Notes under the pieces: generated by a model
Databases searched by the model: none
What the model saw: only the letters and a program-made list of their open reading frames with translations
What the model was told of the DNA's origin: nothing
Origin: Butyricimonas faecalis
GTDB taxonomy: Bacteria; Bacteroidota; Bacteroidia; Bacteroidales; Marinifilaceae
Assembly (NCBI RefSeq): GCF_003991565.1
Contig: NZ_CP032819.1
Location: forward strand, 124,001 to 188,000
DNA length: 64,000 nt
Direction: 5' to 3'
Translations under genes and position numbers: made by a program
In this document: positions 16,646-25,326 of the stretch, one piece after another
How positions within the stretch are numbered: position 1 is the first letter of the stretch
Layout: each line of letters opens with the position of its first letter

Positions 16646-16876
16646 TTATTTATTTGTGTTTACACGCATTCCTCCATATGCAATTCCATCATTGTCAACA
16701 CAAAATCCACCTCCTTCTACACATTTCCGTTTTGTCTCGTTTTCTCCCCGAGAGAGCATTTCGATATTGCGGAGTTTTAAATCATTTTCTTTTTCCTGAT
16801 AAATAAAACTGTAAAGTAAGCATAATATTATGCACAAGCATACGAATTTCGCATTTTTTTTGAAAATTGTTTTCAT
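16646..16876 (-). CDS. NVEALA-type short peptide, first gene of the array
   Basis: A 76-residue protein: basic start MKTIFKKNAK, one hydrophobic segment (about residues 11-25), then LRNIEMLSRGE, a variant of the NVEALA core (compare LKNIEALARGE in the peptide at 14676). The short mature part has two Cys residues (RKCVEGGGFC). It is the first gene downstream of the divergent promoter, 40-50 bases after the predicted start of transcription. A secreted or surface peptide is the family expectation; receptor, partner and protease are unknown. It could be the substrate or signal on which the propellers act (inference). Confidence 0.7.
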   Translation of the reverse strand: MKTIFKKNAKFVCLCIILCLLYSFIYQEKENDLKLRNIEMLSRGENETKRKCVEGGGFCVDNDGIAYGGMRVNTNK

Positions 16877-16923
16877 GTGATCATTATTTTAATTAATATT
16901 GTAATTAGTATTTCTTCCTTGAA

Positions 16924-16954
16924 CAAAGTTAGGGTGTGGGTGTTGTATAAACAA
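16924..16954 (-). promoter_or_regulatory. Bacteroidetes-type promoter of the peptide/propeller array
   Basis: On the minus strand TTG (16954-16952) is followed after 20 bases by TAACTTTG (16931-16924), matching the TTG-N19/21-TAnnTTTG promoter. The transcript would begin near 16917 and reach the peptide ATG at 16876. The 111-base gap is shared with the divergent histidine kinase gene, a natural place for the partner response regulator to bind. Confidence 0.6.
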
Positions 16955-16987
16955 TAACTTTTATGCTAATAAAATGAGAAAAATAGA

Positions 16988-18367
16988 ATGATAGAACAAT
17001 TGAAAAATATACGGGAAAAGTTATCCAATATGAGTGAGGTAATAGCAATAATAGTGATTATTGTCCTTGTTCTTATTTTACAATTTTGGAGTATAAAATC
17101 TGTTTATCAGAAAGATAAATTTTTGATAGAAAAAGAATTGTATGACAATGTTCGATGGCAGGTCGAGGATTGGAATCATAAAGGGTTTATGCTTTGTGGT
17201 GGAGGCGTGCGTGCCTATTATTTTCAAGAAGGAGGACGTGAGTTGGTGTTGATGTTGGGAGATTCTTTGTATGTTTTTAAAGTGGATACGAAAAATGTGA
17301 TGGATGATGTTTATTTGAGGATTGCTTGCGACTTGAACGTGTTGAAACCAATAACTTTGCAGATATTGGATAGCATGGTGGGGCTGAATTTAAATAGCCG
17401 ATTGAGTGAATTGTTGATTGTTTTCCAACGTGTGGATTCCACGGGAAAGGTCTTGGAAGTTTTTCCCGATAGAGGACGTCTGCCCGAAAGAATGAATTGG
17501 GTCTGGAGTATTCAATTGGGGTTTCTTAGTGGTGAGAGTATAAATATCTACTATTTGTTTCCTCGTGGGTATTATAAACAATATATAGAATTGGTCGTAT
17601 GGATTTTTATAGTTGGAGCGGTTTTGGCCGGGTTTGCTATTATGTTTGTGTTGGCTTATCACCGGCAAAAGAAGAGACGGAAATGTCAGATAAAATGGAT
17701 TGGGGATGACTTGCATAGTTTGAAGACTCCGGTGGAACAACTAGGCGGTATTATGCAATGGTTCGAACTGAAATGTTCGGAGCCGGCGTATGGGAAAATA
17801 AAAGCGGAACGGGCTTGTGCGTGTTTAAATGAAATTTTACAAAATATGGATGAGTGTATACTTGCCTGTTCTATATTGCATAAGACAAAGTTAAAATTGA
17901 CGGATGTAAATTTGAAGACATTGTTGTTGGATTTGATAGATCAGCAGAGAGAAGCTCATCAAGGGGAAAAGGTTCCAAAAATAGAATTGGATTATCGATT
18001 GCCGAATTATGTGGTTTACTCGTCAGCGGAATGTTTGACATTGATTGTTCGTAATTTGTTGGATAATGCGGTGAAGTATTCGAAGGATGAAATCCGGGTG
18101 TGGGTGCGTGCATACCAAGCAGACAATAAGATGGTGATAGAAGTGGAAGATCGCGGGATAGGAATAAGTGATAAAGACCAGAAGGTTATATTTAACGAAT
18201 ATTACCGGGTGGAAGGGACTGGAAAGAAAGGATGTGGGAGAGGCTTACCTTATGTGATTGAAATTGTAGAAAAGATGCGGGGCAAGATAGAAGTTAAAAG
18301 TGAATTGGGAAAAGGTAGTTGTTTTAAAATATTGATACCTATATGGGAAAAGAAGGACGAAAAATAA
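16988..18367 (+). CDS. Sensor histidine kinase
   Basis: A 459-residue membrane kinase. Two membrane segments (about 17-37 and 201-223) enclose a periplasmic sensor domain of about 160 residues without a recognised fold. The phosphoacceptor is His243 in DDLHSLKTP. The catalytic ATP-binding domain follows, with the N box NLLDNAVKYS, the G1 box VEDRGIGIS and the G2 box GRGLPYVIEIV. It passes phosphate to the response regulator encoded next to it, with which it overlaps by 25 bases. It is divergent from the peptide/propeller array, so it most likely senses an envelope signal and controls that array; this last point is inference from position. Confidence 0.9.
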   Translation: MIEQLKNIREKLSNMSEVIAIIVIIVLVLILQFWSIKSVYQKDKFLIEKELYDNVRWQVEDWNHKGFMLCGGGVRAYYFQEGGRELVLMLGDSLYVFKVDTKNVMDDVYLRIACDLNVLKPITLQILDSMVGLNLNSRLSELLIVFQRVDSTGKVLEVFPDRGRLPERMNWVWSIQLGFLSGESINIYYLFPRGYYKQYIELVVWIFIVGAVLAGFAIMFVLAYHRQKKRRKCQIKWIGDDLHSLKTPVEQLGGIMQWFELKCSEPAYGKIKAERACACLNEILQNMDECILACSILHKTKLKLTDVNLKTLLLDLIDQQREAHQGEKVPKIELDYRLPNYVVYSSAECLTLIVRNLLDNAVKYSKDEIRVWVRAYQADNKMVIEVEDRGIGISDKDQKVIFNEYYRVEGTGKKGCGRGLPYVIEIVEKMRGKIEVKSELGKGSCFKILIPIWEKKDEK

Positions 18368-19050
18368 AGATTTTGTACGCGGAGGATAATGCTGAGACCA
18401 GGGAACTTTATCTGGATATTCTAATCGCGATGGGGTATGACGTGTGTACGGTTAATGATGGAGATGAAGCCGTAAGAATGTGTAAATATGGAAATTTTGA
18501 TTTGTTATTGTTGGATGTGATTTTACCCGGTAAACGGGGGGATGAAATATTAAGATGGATGAGGTCAAGAGGAGATCGAACTCCGGTCGTGATATTAAGT
18601 TCAACAAATAGACATACCCTGTTGACAGATGAAGGATACGAGGCGGATGAATATATTGATAAAGCGATTTCTAACAGCGAGTTTGAAATTCGTTTGAAAA
18701 AAGTATTGTGCCGAGCTTGGGGAAATGGTATGGAGGACCAACTGACAGATCGAGTAAGTTTTAACAGGCAGACTTATATATTGACCATCGATGGTAAAGC
18801 TCATCTCTTAAATTATATGCACGGATGTATTTTATCTATCATTTGTGCTAATAAAGATAGAGGCGTTTCCCCGGAAGATTTGTGTATGCAGCTATGGAAT
18901 CGAAACCTGCATGAAGAAAAAAATAATCGTTTATTAGAAGAACTTCGTTCATATATCTCGTACATAAGGAAACTTCTAGAAAAGGACCCGAGAATAAAAT
19001 TGAAAAAGATACGGGGTGGGAATTATATTTTGAGTATTATGGCGGATTGA
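18343..19050 (+). CDS. Response regulator, OmpR-like
   Basis: A 235-residue two-domain regulator. The receiver domain (about 8-120) has the acidic pair in AEDN, the phosphoacceptor Asp58 in LLLLDVILPG, Ser/Thr in LSSTN and Lys107 in YIDKAI. The C-terminal part (about 140-235) has a winged-helix look, with SPEDLCMQLWNRN, SYISYIRKLLEKDP and the closing hairpin KKIRGGNYIL, which fits the OmpR/PhoB DNA-binding domain. The start overlaps the kinase gene. It probably binds the 111-base divergent promoter gap. The DNA-binding part is shorter and less typical than in E. coli OmpR, so the subfamily is less sure than the receiver. Confidence 0.85.
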   Translation: MGKEGRKIKILYAEDNAETRELYLDILIAMGYDVCTVNDGDEAVRMCKYGNFDLLLLDVILPGKRGDEILRWMRSRGDRTPVVILSSTNRHTLLTDEGYEADEYIDKAISNSEFEIRLKKVLCRAWGNGMEDQLTDRVSFNRQTYILTIDGKAHLLNYMHGCILSIICANKDRGVSPEDLCMQLWNRNLHEEKNNRLLEELRSYISYIRKLLEKDPRIKLKKIRGGNYILSIMAD

Positions 19051-19057
19051 AAATATA

Positions 19058-19076
19058 ATATAACGGGGTTATATTT
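19058..19076 (+). terminator. Weak hairpin after the response regulator gene
   Basis: ATATAAC and GTTATAT pair around GGG, followed by TT and, a little later, a run of five T. It lies eight bases after the stop codon, between convergent genes. The remaining gap up to 19194 shows no other feature. Confidence 0.35.
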
Positions 19077-19194
19077 CGTACCGCCCTTTTTCTCGTATAG
19101 AGCCAAATAGGGAAGGCGGCTTGCGCTATACACTAATTCCTTTAAGAGGTTGAACAGGCTCCCAATAGGAGCGTTAAAGCGAAACAGATGAATT

Positions 19195-20979
19195 TTATTC
19201 GTTGCATGAGGAGGGGTTTTGAAGATTTCTAATTAGTTTTTGCATGTCTCGTTTCATCTCTTCGGTGGCGGAAGAGGGGACTTTGGGGGCTTTTTCGAGC
19301 AGTAGGCGGGCGGTCGTGATGGCTTTGTCAATTTGGCCGCTTTCGTTGTACATCTGGGCGAGTAGGTAGAGCGGGTAGAGACGATTGGGAACCATGTGGG
19401 CGGCTTTGAGGAAGGAGGCTTCCGCTTGGGTATATTGTTTCATGGTTTGGTAGTTTTTGCCCATGATGTTGCGGATCATCGGATCGGAAGACAGGCGGGA
19501 GGCTTCTTCAAGGATGAGATTACTGGCCGCGGGTTGTCCCGTGCGGGAGAGGCATTGACCGTATTCAAAGAGAAAGGCGGGTTGGTCCTTCAAGAGAGGG
19601 TAGAGTTTTTTGTAATTATCGACGGTACGTTCGAATATCTGCATGTTGAAGTAGATTTGCTCGGATTGCCAGCGTTTATAGGTTTGTTCTTGTTCCTGTT
19701 GTCCGGTGGCAAGGAAATAGACGGGGAGAAACAGGAGCGCGTAGAAGATGCCGGAAAGCCAGCGGGAACCGGGTTGGGCGGGTATGCATTGGGCCAAGAG
19801 TAACGTGAAGAGGACGAGAAGGGGCAACACGTTGAACGGGTAGGAGAAGCAGGCAAAAACGAGGAAGGCGGCTAACGAGCCGAGCACCCCCGTCGCGGCC
19901 TTGTTGTTGGAGTGCCGGGCAGCTTGGGAGGCTCCAATTATGATTGTCAGGAAAAGTAATAAACCGATGATTCCGGTTTCTGTCGTGATTTGCACGAATT
20001 CGTTGAAGGCCGCCTCGGGAGCATCGGCCACGAGTTCTTCTGCCGCTGGACGTTGCTTGGCGGCAAAATAGGTCGCTTGAGCATCCCCGTATGCTCCGGC
20101 AAAATGTCCGAACCCGACACCTGTTATCGGGTGGGAGGCAACGAGGGTGGAGGAAACTTTCCAGATGAGCCAGCGTCCGTCGGCAGATTCTTTTTTTAAC
20201 TGGTATATCCCGATGAGTGTCCCGGTTGTAAGAAGGAGCATGCAGGCGGTTGTGATGGAAAGTGTGAGTTTGTGTTTTTGAAACAGGGCTTTTAGTCGGC
20301 TGTATAGATGGAAGTTGTTGCCTAGTACGATGGCACATCCCGCGAGGGCGGCTAACCATGCCCCGCGGCTTAACGTGGCAGGCAGGACGAGTAGGAGAAG
20401 TACGAGTACCGCACCTGACAGGATGCGGGCTGTGCGGCAGGCGGTAAGCGTGTAGTGTAAGGCTAACGGTAGGATGGCTACAAGAAAGCCGGAATAGGGG
20501 CCGGGGTTAAAGAATGATCCGGTCAATTCGAAGCGGCTGTGTTGGGAGGGGGCGAAGCCGTAGAGCTGGGTGAGTCCCCAGAGGGCTTCTATTGCCCCGG
20601 AGAGAAGAAGTGCCGCGTGCGTGAAACCGACAGGGGCGAAGGTGGTCAGCCGTCGGAATATGAAATACGTGACGATGATCAATAGGAAGAGACCCGTCCG
20701 GGTGGGAGTGATCGAACCTGTGTAATGATCGTTGCAGAGGGAGTAGCCCGCGTATAGAAGAACCAGTAGGTCAGGCACCGAAAAACGAAAAGGACGTGTC
20801 CACGCCAGCGGGATGCAGGCTATACCGGCCACGATGATGACTTTGTAGAACCAGAAAATTTTAGCTACCCGGTTACCCAAACTCTCGTCCAGGACAAATG
20901 CCGTTGATAACAAAAGCAGGGGCAGCGTGAAGACCGCGATGCCTGATAAGTAGAGAGTGAGGTTTTTCCGGAGTTGCAT
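19195..20979 (-). CDS. O-antigen ligase family membrane protein with C-terminal TPR
   Basis: A 594-residue protein. About ten membrane segments fill residues 1-420. The periplasmic loop WLIWKVSSTLVASHPITGVG, then GHFAGAY and EAAFNEFVQITTETGIIG, are typical of the Wzy/O-antigen-ligase superfamily (PF04932). From about residue 460 to the end there are tetratricopeptide repeats (FEYGQCLSRTG, NIMGKNYQTMKQYTQAEASF, YLLAQMYNESGQIDKAITTA). Members join or polymerise surface glycans on the periplasmic side; the TPR part may bind partner proteins. The substrate cannot be told, and no glycan cluster surrounds it. The gene is GC-rich compared with the array next to it. Confidence 0.82.
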   Translation of the reverse strand: MQLRKNLTLYLSGIAVFTLPLLLLSTAFVLDESLGNRVAKIFWFYKVIIVAGIACIPLAWTRPFRFSVPDLLVLLYAGYSLCNDHYTGSITPTRTGLFLLIIVTYFIFRRLTTFAPVGFTHAALLLSGAIEALWGLTQLYGFAPSQHSRFELTGSFFNPGPYSGFLVAILPLALHYTLTACRTARILSGAVLVLLLLVLPATLSRGAWLAALAGCAIVLGNNFHLYSRLKALFQKHKLTLSITTACMLLLTTGTLIGIYQLKKESADGRWLIWKVSSTLVASHPITGVGFGHFAGAYGDAQATYFAAKQRPAAEELVADAPEAAFNEFVQITTETGIIGLLLFLTIIIGASQAARHSNNKAATGVLGSLAAFLVFACFSYPFNVLPLLVLFTLLLAQCIPAQPGSRWLSGIFYALLFLPVYFLATGQQEQEQTYKRWQSEQIYFNMQIFERTVDNYKKLYPLLKDQPAFLFEYGQCLSRTGQPAASNLILEEASRLSSDPMIRNIMGKNYQTMKQYTQAEASFLKAAHMVPNRLYPLYLLAQMYNESGQIDKAITTARLLLEKAPKVPSSATEEMKRDMQKLIRNLQNPSSCNE

Positions 20980-21054
20980 ATCTTATTATTTTTCACAAAT
21001 GTACGTAATATGTTATGAACTGTATCAGGGAATTCTGAGAAGATTGTGAGAATC

Positions 21055-21085
21055 TTTGATTGTTTTACAAAATTGAATACCTTTG
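21055..21085 (+). promoter_or_regulatory. Bacteroidetes-type promoter of the lone receiver gene
   Basis: TTTG (21055-21058) is followed after exactly 19 bases by TACCTTTG (21078-21085), an excellent match to TTTG-N19-TAnnTTTG. Transcription would begin near 21092, about 50 bases before the preferred start codon at 21144 and only 13 before the upstream ATG. Confidence 0.7.
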
Positions 21086-21143
21086 CTCAAAATTCTAGCT
21101 TAGGATGTGCGAAAATACTTGTAGAGAAAATGGGGGATATGAT

Positions 21144-21533
21144 ATGGAAAATAACGAGACGAAAGAAACTATAAGCGCAAGGAGAACAATTTTAGTGGTG
21201 GAGGATGTGGAGAGTAATTTTCTTTTATTGAAAGCAATTATCGGGAAGATTTACACGTTGCTTCACGCTTGGAATGGAAGGGAAGCTGTTGAGATGTATG
21301 AACAATCCCAACCTGATCTTATCCTGATGGATATAAAAATGCCGGAAATGGACGGGCTAGAGGCAACTCGAATCATTCGTGAAATTTCCCGTGAAATTCC
21401 GATTATTGCTTTAACAGCGTTTGCCTTTGATGATGATCGGGTAAAAGCATTAGAGGCCGGTTGTAATGATTATTTGACTAAGCCGTTGTCGGCTCCTTTG
21501 TTAAAGGAAACGATTGTCAAGTATTTAATTTGA
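21144..21533 (+). CDS. Single-domain response regulator
   Basis: A receiver domain almost alone: VVEDVESN with the acidic pair, LILMDIKMPEMDG with the phosphoacceptor Asp, LTAF with the conserved Thr and YLTKPL with Lys. The start at 21144 (MENNETKE) leaves a leader of normal length; an ATG at 21105 would add 13 residues but sits too close to the promoter. It has no output domain, so it must act through a partner, as in CheY- or Spo0F-like relays or as target of a hybrid kinase. No kinase is adjacent; the genes around it are unrelated. It ends at a strong terminator. Confidence 0.85.
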   Translation: MENNETKETISARRTILVVEDVESNFLLLKAIIGKIYTLLHAWNGREAVEMYEQSQPDLILMDIKMPEMDGLEATRIIREISREIPIIALTAFAFDDDRVKALEAGCNDYLTKPLSAPLLKETIVKYLI

Positions 21534-21669
21534 TGCATGGATTTGATCAATCATTCTTGTTTTTGTGGCAAAGATAATTATTTCAAAGAACTAGTGGTTG
21601 TATCTTTTTTCGTAGAACTTAACAGTCCTGCCCCGAAGGGGGAGGGTGTTGGAATATAGAGTTTTGATA

Positions 21670-21716
21670 CTCCCTCTTGGATGCGGTAGTGATTGCTCTC
21701 CTAGAGGGAGTTTTTT
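21670..21716 (+). terminator. Intrinsic terminator after the receiver gene
   Basis: CTCCCTCT (21670-21677) pairs with AGAGGGAG (21703-21710) and is followed at once by six T. The loop is long (25 bases) and may hold a further small stem. The next gene is convergent, so the element may serve both strands. Confidence 0.65.
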
Positions 21717-21724
21717 ATCTCTTT

Positions 21725-23590
21725 TTATTCGATTTCACTGAGTTCCAGCCAGCGCATTTCCTTTTCGTCCAGGAGGTCAATAATCTCGGCTATTCGTTGG
21801 GAAGATTTCACCAGCTCGTTCGTATCCAGTGTTCCGGAGTTCAAGGCGGTTTCCAGGGTTGTTTTTTCCGTGTTCAGGTTTTCCATGTCTGATTCCAGTT
21901 GTTGCATTTCCTGTCTTTCCTTGAAGGTCAGTTTGCGGATTTTCTCCTTTTCTCTCACGGGTTTGGGGGTAGCAGGGATTTTCTTCTCTTCTTGTTTCCG
22001 CAATAGTTCCTCTTCTTCTTTTTTGTTCTTATACTGGGTGTAATTGCCGGGAAAGTCTTTCACCACGCCGTTCCCCTCGAAAGCGAACACCCGATCCACC
22101 ACTTTGTCCGTGAAGAAGCGGTCGTGCGACACGATAATCAAGCAGCCTTGGAAAGATTTCAGGTAATCTTCCAGCACGTTCAGTGTCATGATGTCGAGGT
22201 CGTTCGTCGGCTCGTCAAGAATCAGGAAATTGGGGTTGCTCATGAGGACGGTCAGCAGGTAAAGTCTCCGGCGTTCGCCTCCGCTAAGTTTTGCCACGAG
22301 GGAATATTGTAGTTTGTCCGGGAAAAGGAAGTACTCGAGGAATTGCGATGCCGACATCACCCGTCCGTTACCAAGGTCGATTTTCTCGGAAATGTTTTTC
22401 ACGATGTCGATGGGACGGTCGTCTTCCTTGAAGCTGATCCCGTCTTGTTTATAGTAACCGTAAACCACGGTTTCACCGATTTCGATGGTTCCGCTGTCCG
22501 GTTCTATTTGGCGGGTGATGATGTTCAGGAAGGTCGATTTCCCAACCCCGTTTTTCCCGATAATCCCAATCTTTTCTCCCCGAATGAATTTGTAGGAGAA
22601 ATCCCGTAGCACGCAGAAATCACCGTAGCTCTTGTTCACGTGTTCCAGTTCGAGAATCTTTTTACCCAGGCGTTGGCCTTTAATGTCGAGTTCCAGTTGC
22701 TGCTCCGTCGTGTTTTGTGAGGCCACTTCTTTTATTTTATAGAAGTTGTCGATCCGGTATTTTGCCTTGTGTCCGCGGGCTTGCGGCATCCGGCGCATCC
22801 ATTCCTGTTCCGTGCGCAACAGGTTCTTGGCTTTGTCGATCGAGGCGTTGCGGGCTTCGATTCGTTCGTTTCTTTTTTCAAGATAGTAGGAGTAGTTTCC
22901 TTCGTAAGCGAACAACCCGAAATCGTCGATCTCTATGATCTTGTCGCATACCCGGTCCAGAAAGTAACGGTCGTGTGTCACCATGAGCAACGTGGCATTT
23001 GTTTTTTCGAGGTATTCTTCCAACCATTCGGTCATTTCCACGTCCAGATGGTTGGTCGGCTCGTCAAGGATCAGGAAATCGGGGTTGCTGATCAATATCT
23101 TGGCCAGCCCGACTCGTTTGCGCTGTCCCCCGGATAGTTCCTTGATACGCAGGCTATACTTGTCCACCTTGAGTTCCGATAGGATTTGTTTCACTTGCGT
23201 GTCATAGTCCCACGCGGCGAGGGCATCCATTTGCGGGATGAGTTCTTCGAGTGCCGACGTGTCATTGTCTTTCACGGCTTGTTCGTATGTTTTTATTAAT
23301 TTCAAGGTCGGGTTCTCCGAGTTGAAGACCTCTTCGAACACGTAATTTTCCGGATCGAGTTCCGGGTCTTGGTCCAGAATACCGATTGAAATGTCATTGC
23401 GGAAGATGACGGTTCCGGTGTCGGCGGAGTCTTTGCCCGCTATGATACGTAGCAGGGTGGATTTGCCCATCCCGTTTTTGGCAATTAAAGCGACCTTTTG
23501 ATTTTTGCCGATCCCGAAAGTTATATTTTCAAACAGGAGTTGTTCCCCGAAGCGTTTACTAAGATTTTCGACTTGTAAAAAACTAATCAT
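21725..23590 (-). CDS. ABC-F family ATPase, Uup-like
   Basis: A 621-residue soluble protein with two ABC cassettes in one chain and no membrane part. Cassette 1 has Walker A with Lys43, signature LSGGQ at 152-156 and Walker B FLILDEPTNHLD. Cassette 2 has Walker A GKNGVGKST with Lys351, a later LSGGE and FLILDEPTNDLD. The linker with EQEWMRRMPQARG and the C-terminal coiled coil (about 555-621) fit the Uup branch. ABC-F proteins act at the ribosome on stalled or special translation states; Uup members are also linked to DNA handling in E. coli. It is a single gene between convergent and same-strand neighbours. Confidence 0.93.
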   Translation of the reverse strand: MISFLQVENLSKRFGEQLLFENITFGIGKNQKVALIAKNGMGKSTLLRIIAGKDSADTGTVIFRNDISIGILDQDPELDPENYVFEEVFNSENPTLKLIKTYEQAVKDNDTSALEELIPQMDALAAWDYDTQVKQILSELKVDKYSLRIKELSGGQRKRVGLAKILISNPDFLILDEPTNHLDVEMTEWLEEYLEKTNATLLMVTHDRYFLDRVCDKIIEIDDFGLFAYEGNYSYYLEKRNERIEARNASIDKAKNLLRTEQEWMRRMPQARGHKAKYRIDNFYKIKEVASQNTTEQQLELDIKGQRLGKKILELEHVNKSYGDFCVLRDFSYKFIRGEKIGIIGKNGVGKSTFLNIITRQIEPDSGTIEIGETVVYGYYKQDGISFKEDDRPIDIVKNISEKIDLGNGRVMSASQFLEYFLFPDKLQYSLVAKLSGGERRRLYLLTVLMSNPNFLILDEPTNDLDIMTLNVLEDYLKSFQGCLIIVSHDRFFTDKVVDRVFAFEGNGVVKDFPGNYTQYKNKKEEEELLRKQEEKKIPATPKPVREKEKIRKLTFKERQEMQQLESDMENLNTEKTTLETALNSGTLDTNELVKSSQRIAEIIDLLDEKEMRWLELSEIE

Positions 23591-23597
23591 GCTATTT

Positions 23598-23699
23598 GTT
23601 GATTTTGGATTTCTTGATTTTTGATTTTAGATTTTCCTGCTTGAAACAATCGCTTTTGGATGATAGATCATAAATCAAAAATGAATAAGATTGTAAATT
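23598..23699. repeat. A+T-rich direct repeat cluster (GATTTTAGATT type)
   Basis: The gap carries repeats of the type TGATTTTTGATTTTAGATTTT and a reversed set ATCATAAATCAAAAATGA. The same words recur in six other gaps of this window between core genes, not in the AT-rich array. Confidence 0.6.
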
Positions 23700-23701
23700 G
23701 A

Positions 23702-24415
23702 TTAAACTTTTGAATGCAGGAAGGCTTTCCGTTTCCCTTCCTCGAAACGTTCGATGGCGTACCGTAGCATGGTACGGGGCATCTCCTTGTAGCGAGGTGT
23801 GAGGTAATCGACGAGGAGTTGCTCGTTCTCTTTGCCGATTTCACGGAGAATCCAGCCCACGGCTTTGTGGATCAGATCGTGAGGGTGGTGTTGAAGAAGG
23901 TCGGCGATGGCGAGCGCATCCTTGAATTCGCCTTGTTTCACGAAATGCATACAGGTGATCATGGCGATGCGTTGTTTCCAGAGGTGATTCTCTTTTGCCC
24001 AGTCGTAAAGGAGTTGTTTGTCCTTGTCGAAGAGCCAGTGGCCCAGAATCTTGTAACAGCTAAGGTCTACGAGATCCCAGTTGTTGATGGCATCCACCTG
24101 ACTCACGTAGAAATTCACGCAAGCTTCTCTGGACGCGAGGTCTTTGAATTTGGCGTAACGATAGGTCAAGGCTAGAAGTGCCGTCAGGCGATACTCGTGG
24201 TACGGGGAGGCGAGCAGTTCCCGGAGCGTGTCGAAGTCCGCGTCGAAGTGTTTTTTAGCAACGACGCGTAAATTCGGAACGACCACCCCGATGAATAGAT
24301 CCCCTTCACCGTACTCTCCTTTACCCGTTTTAAAAAAACGGGGCAGAAAAGCCGCTTTCGCTTCGTCCCGGTATGTATTTATTTCATTTATAATTTCTTT
24401 CGTTGAATTTTTCAT
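23702..24415 (-). CDS. DNA alkylation repair protein, AlkD-like
   Basis: A 237-residue, all-helical HEAT-like repeat protein of the AlkD family (PF08713). Marks are IGVVVPNLR near residue 42, the signature INNWDLVDLS with Trp113 and Asp117, and KAVGWILREIGK, LTPRYKEMPRTMLRYAIERF near the end. AlkD glycosylases remove N3- and N7-alkylated bases without flipping them out; the Trp and the Asp of the signature are the residues used in Bacillus AlkD. Length and motifs suggest an active enzyme. It is divergent from the parAB genes and stands alone. Confidence 0.9.
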   Translation of the reverse strand: MKNSTKEIINEINTYRDEAKAAFLPRFFKTGKGEYGEGDLFIGVVVPNLRVVAKKHFDADFDTLRELLASPYHEYRLTALLALTYRYAKFKDLASREACVNFYVSQVDAINNWDLVDLSCYKILGHWLFDKDKQLLYDWAKENHLWKQRIAMITCMHFVKQGEFKDALAIADLLQHHPHDLIHKAVGWILREIGKENEQLLVDYLTPRYKEMPRTMLRYAIERFEEGKRKAFLHSKV

Positions 24416-24558
24416 CTTACCCTCGGTTCTTTAGTTCCCGGTGTAAAGGTAATTATTGTTAGTAAAAAAGTAGGCGTTGTTATTAAAAAATTGAACAAAA
24501 ATGGGGGACGTATTCTTTTTAATTGTATTTTTACCACATAATCGAAAAACGTGAATTT

Positions 24559-25326
24559 ATGTCAAAAATTATAGCTATCGCGAACCAAAAAGGAGGTGTT
24601 GGAAAGACAACGACGTCTGTGAACTTGGCGGCTAGTTTGGCTGTACTGGAACAAAAGGTGTTGTTGGTTGATGCTGATCCTCAAGGAAACGCGACAACAG
24701 GTGTAGGATATGATTTAAAGGAATTGAAGGCGACTATTTACGAATGTCTGGTGGATGGATTGGAGCCGAAAGAGGCGATTCTGTCAACGGATATCGAGAA
24801 ATTGTTTTTGTTGCCTTCCAATATAGATTTGGTAGGAGCCGAGTTGGAGATGTTGAATTTCGAGGAGAAGGAGAGTGTCATGGCAAAGGTGTTGTCAAAG
24901 GTGAAAGACGACTACGATTATATATTAATCGATTGTTCGCCTTCACTGGGTTTGTTGACCGTGAATTCATTGGCCGCGGCCAATTCGGTGATGATTCCCG
25001 TGCAATGCCAGTATTTTGCATTGGAGGGATTGGGTAAATTGTTAAATACGATCAAGATTATCCAGAAACGGCTGAACACGTCTCTGGAAATTGAGGGGTT
25101 CGTGCTGACCATGTATGATGGGCGTGTTCGTCTGTCGAACCAAGTGGTTGCCGAGGTCCGGAAGCATTTCGAGGATATGGTTTTCGACACGTTGATTCAA
25201 CAGAACGTGAAGCTGGCAGAGGCCCCGAGTTATGGGCAACCGGTTGTTCTTTATGATGCAGAGTGTCGCGGTTCCGTGAATTATTTGAGTTTGGCAAACG
25301 AATTATTGGAGAAAAATAAGAAATAG
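24559..25326 (+). CDS. parA: Chromosome partition ATPase ParA (Soj)
   Basis: A 255-residue ATPase starting MSKIIAIANQKGGVGKTT; the deviant Walker A with signature Lys11 and Lys16 is complete. It also has LLVDADPQGN, DYILIDCSPSLGLLTVN and QCQYFALEGLGKL, all typical of chromosomal ParA. A start 12 codons earlier would add an extension not seen in the family, so I chose the inner ATG. ParA drives separation of the origin regions with ParB, encoded 98 bases downstream. Such genes are often near the replication origin; I did not find parS or oriC in the window. Confidence 0.95.
   Translation: MSKIIAIANQKGGVGKTTTSVNLAASLAVLEQKVLLVDADPQGNATTGVGYDLKELKATIYECLVDGLEPKEAILSTDIEKLFLLPSNIDLVGAELEMLNFEEKESVMAKVLSKVKDDYDYILIDCSPSLGLLTVNSLAAANSVMIPVQCQYFALEGLGKLLNTIKIIQKRLNTSLEIEGFVLTMYDGRVRLSNQVVAEVRKHFEDMVFDTLIQQNVKLAEAPSYGQPVVLYDAECRGSVNYLSLANELLEKNKK

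Noticed and set aside
19676..20359. 227-codon minus-strand frame in the O-antigen ligase gene
   Set aside because: Shadow frame; very rich in Arg, His and Pro; the real frame has membrane helices and family motifs.
22630..22645. parS-like GTTCACGTGTTCCAG in the ABC-F gene
   Set aside because: It has a CACGTG centre but its arms do not match the TGTTNCACGTGAAACA consensus well, and it is inside a coding region; too weak to call.
24523..24558. Upstream ATG of parA adding 12 residues
   Set aside because: ParA proteins start directly before the K-G-G-V-G-K-T motif; the extension has no family support.
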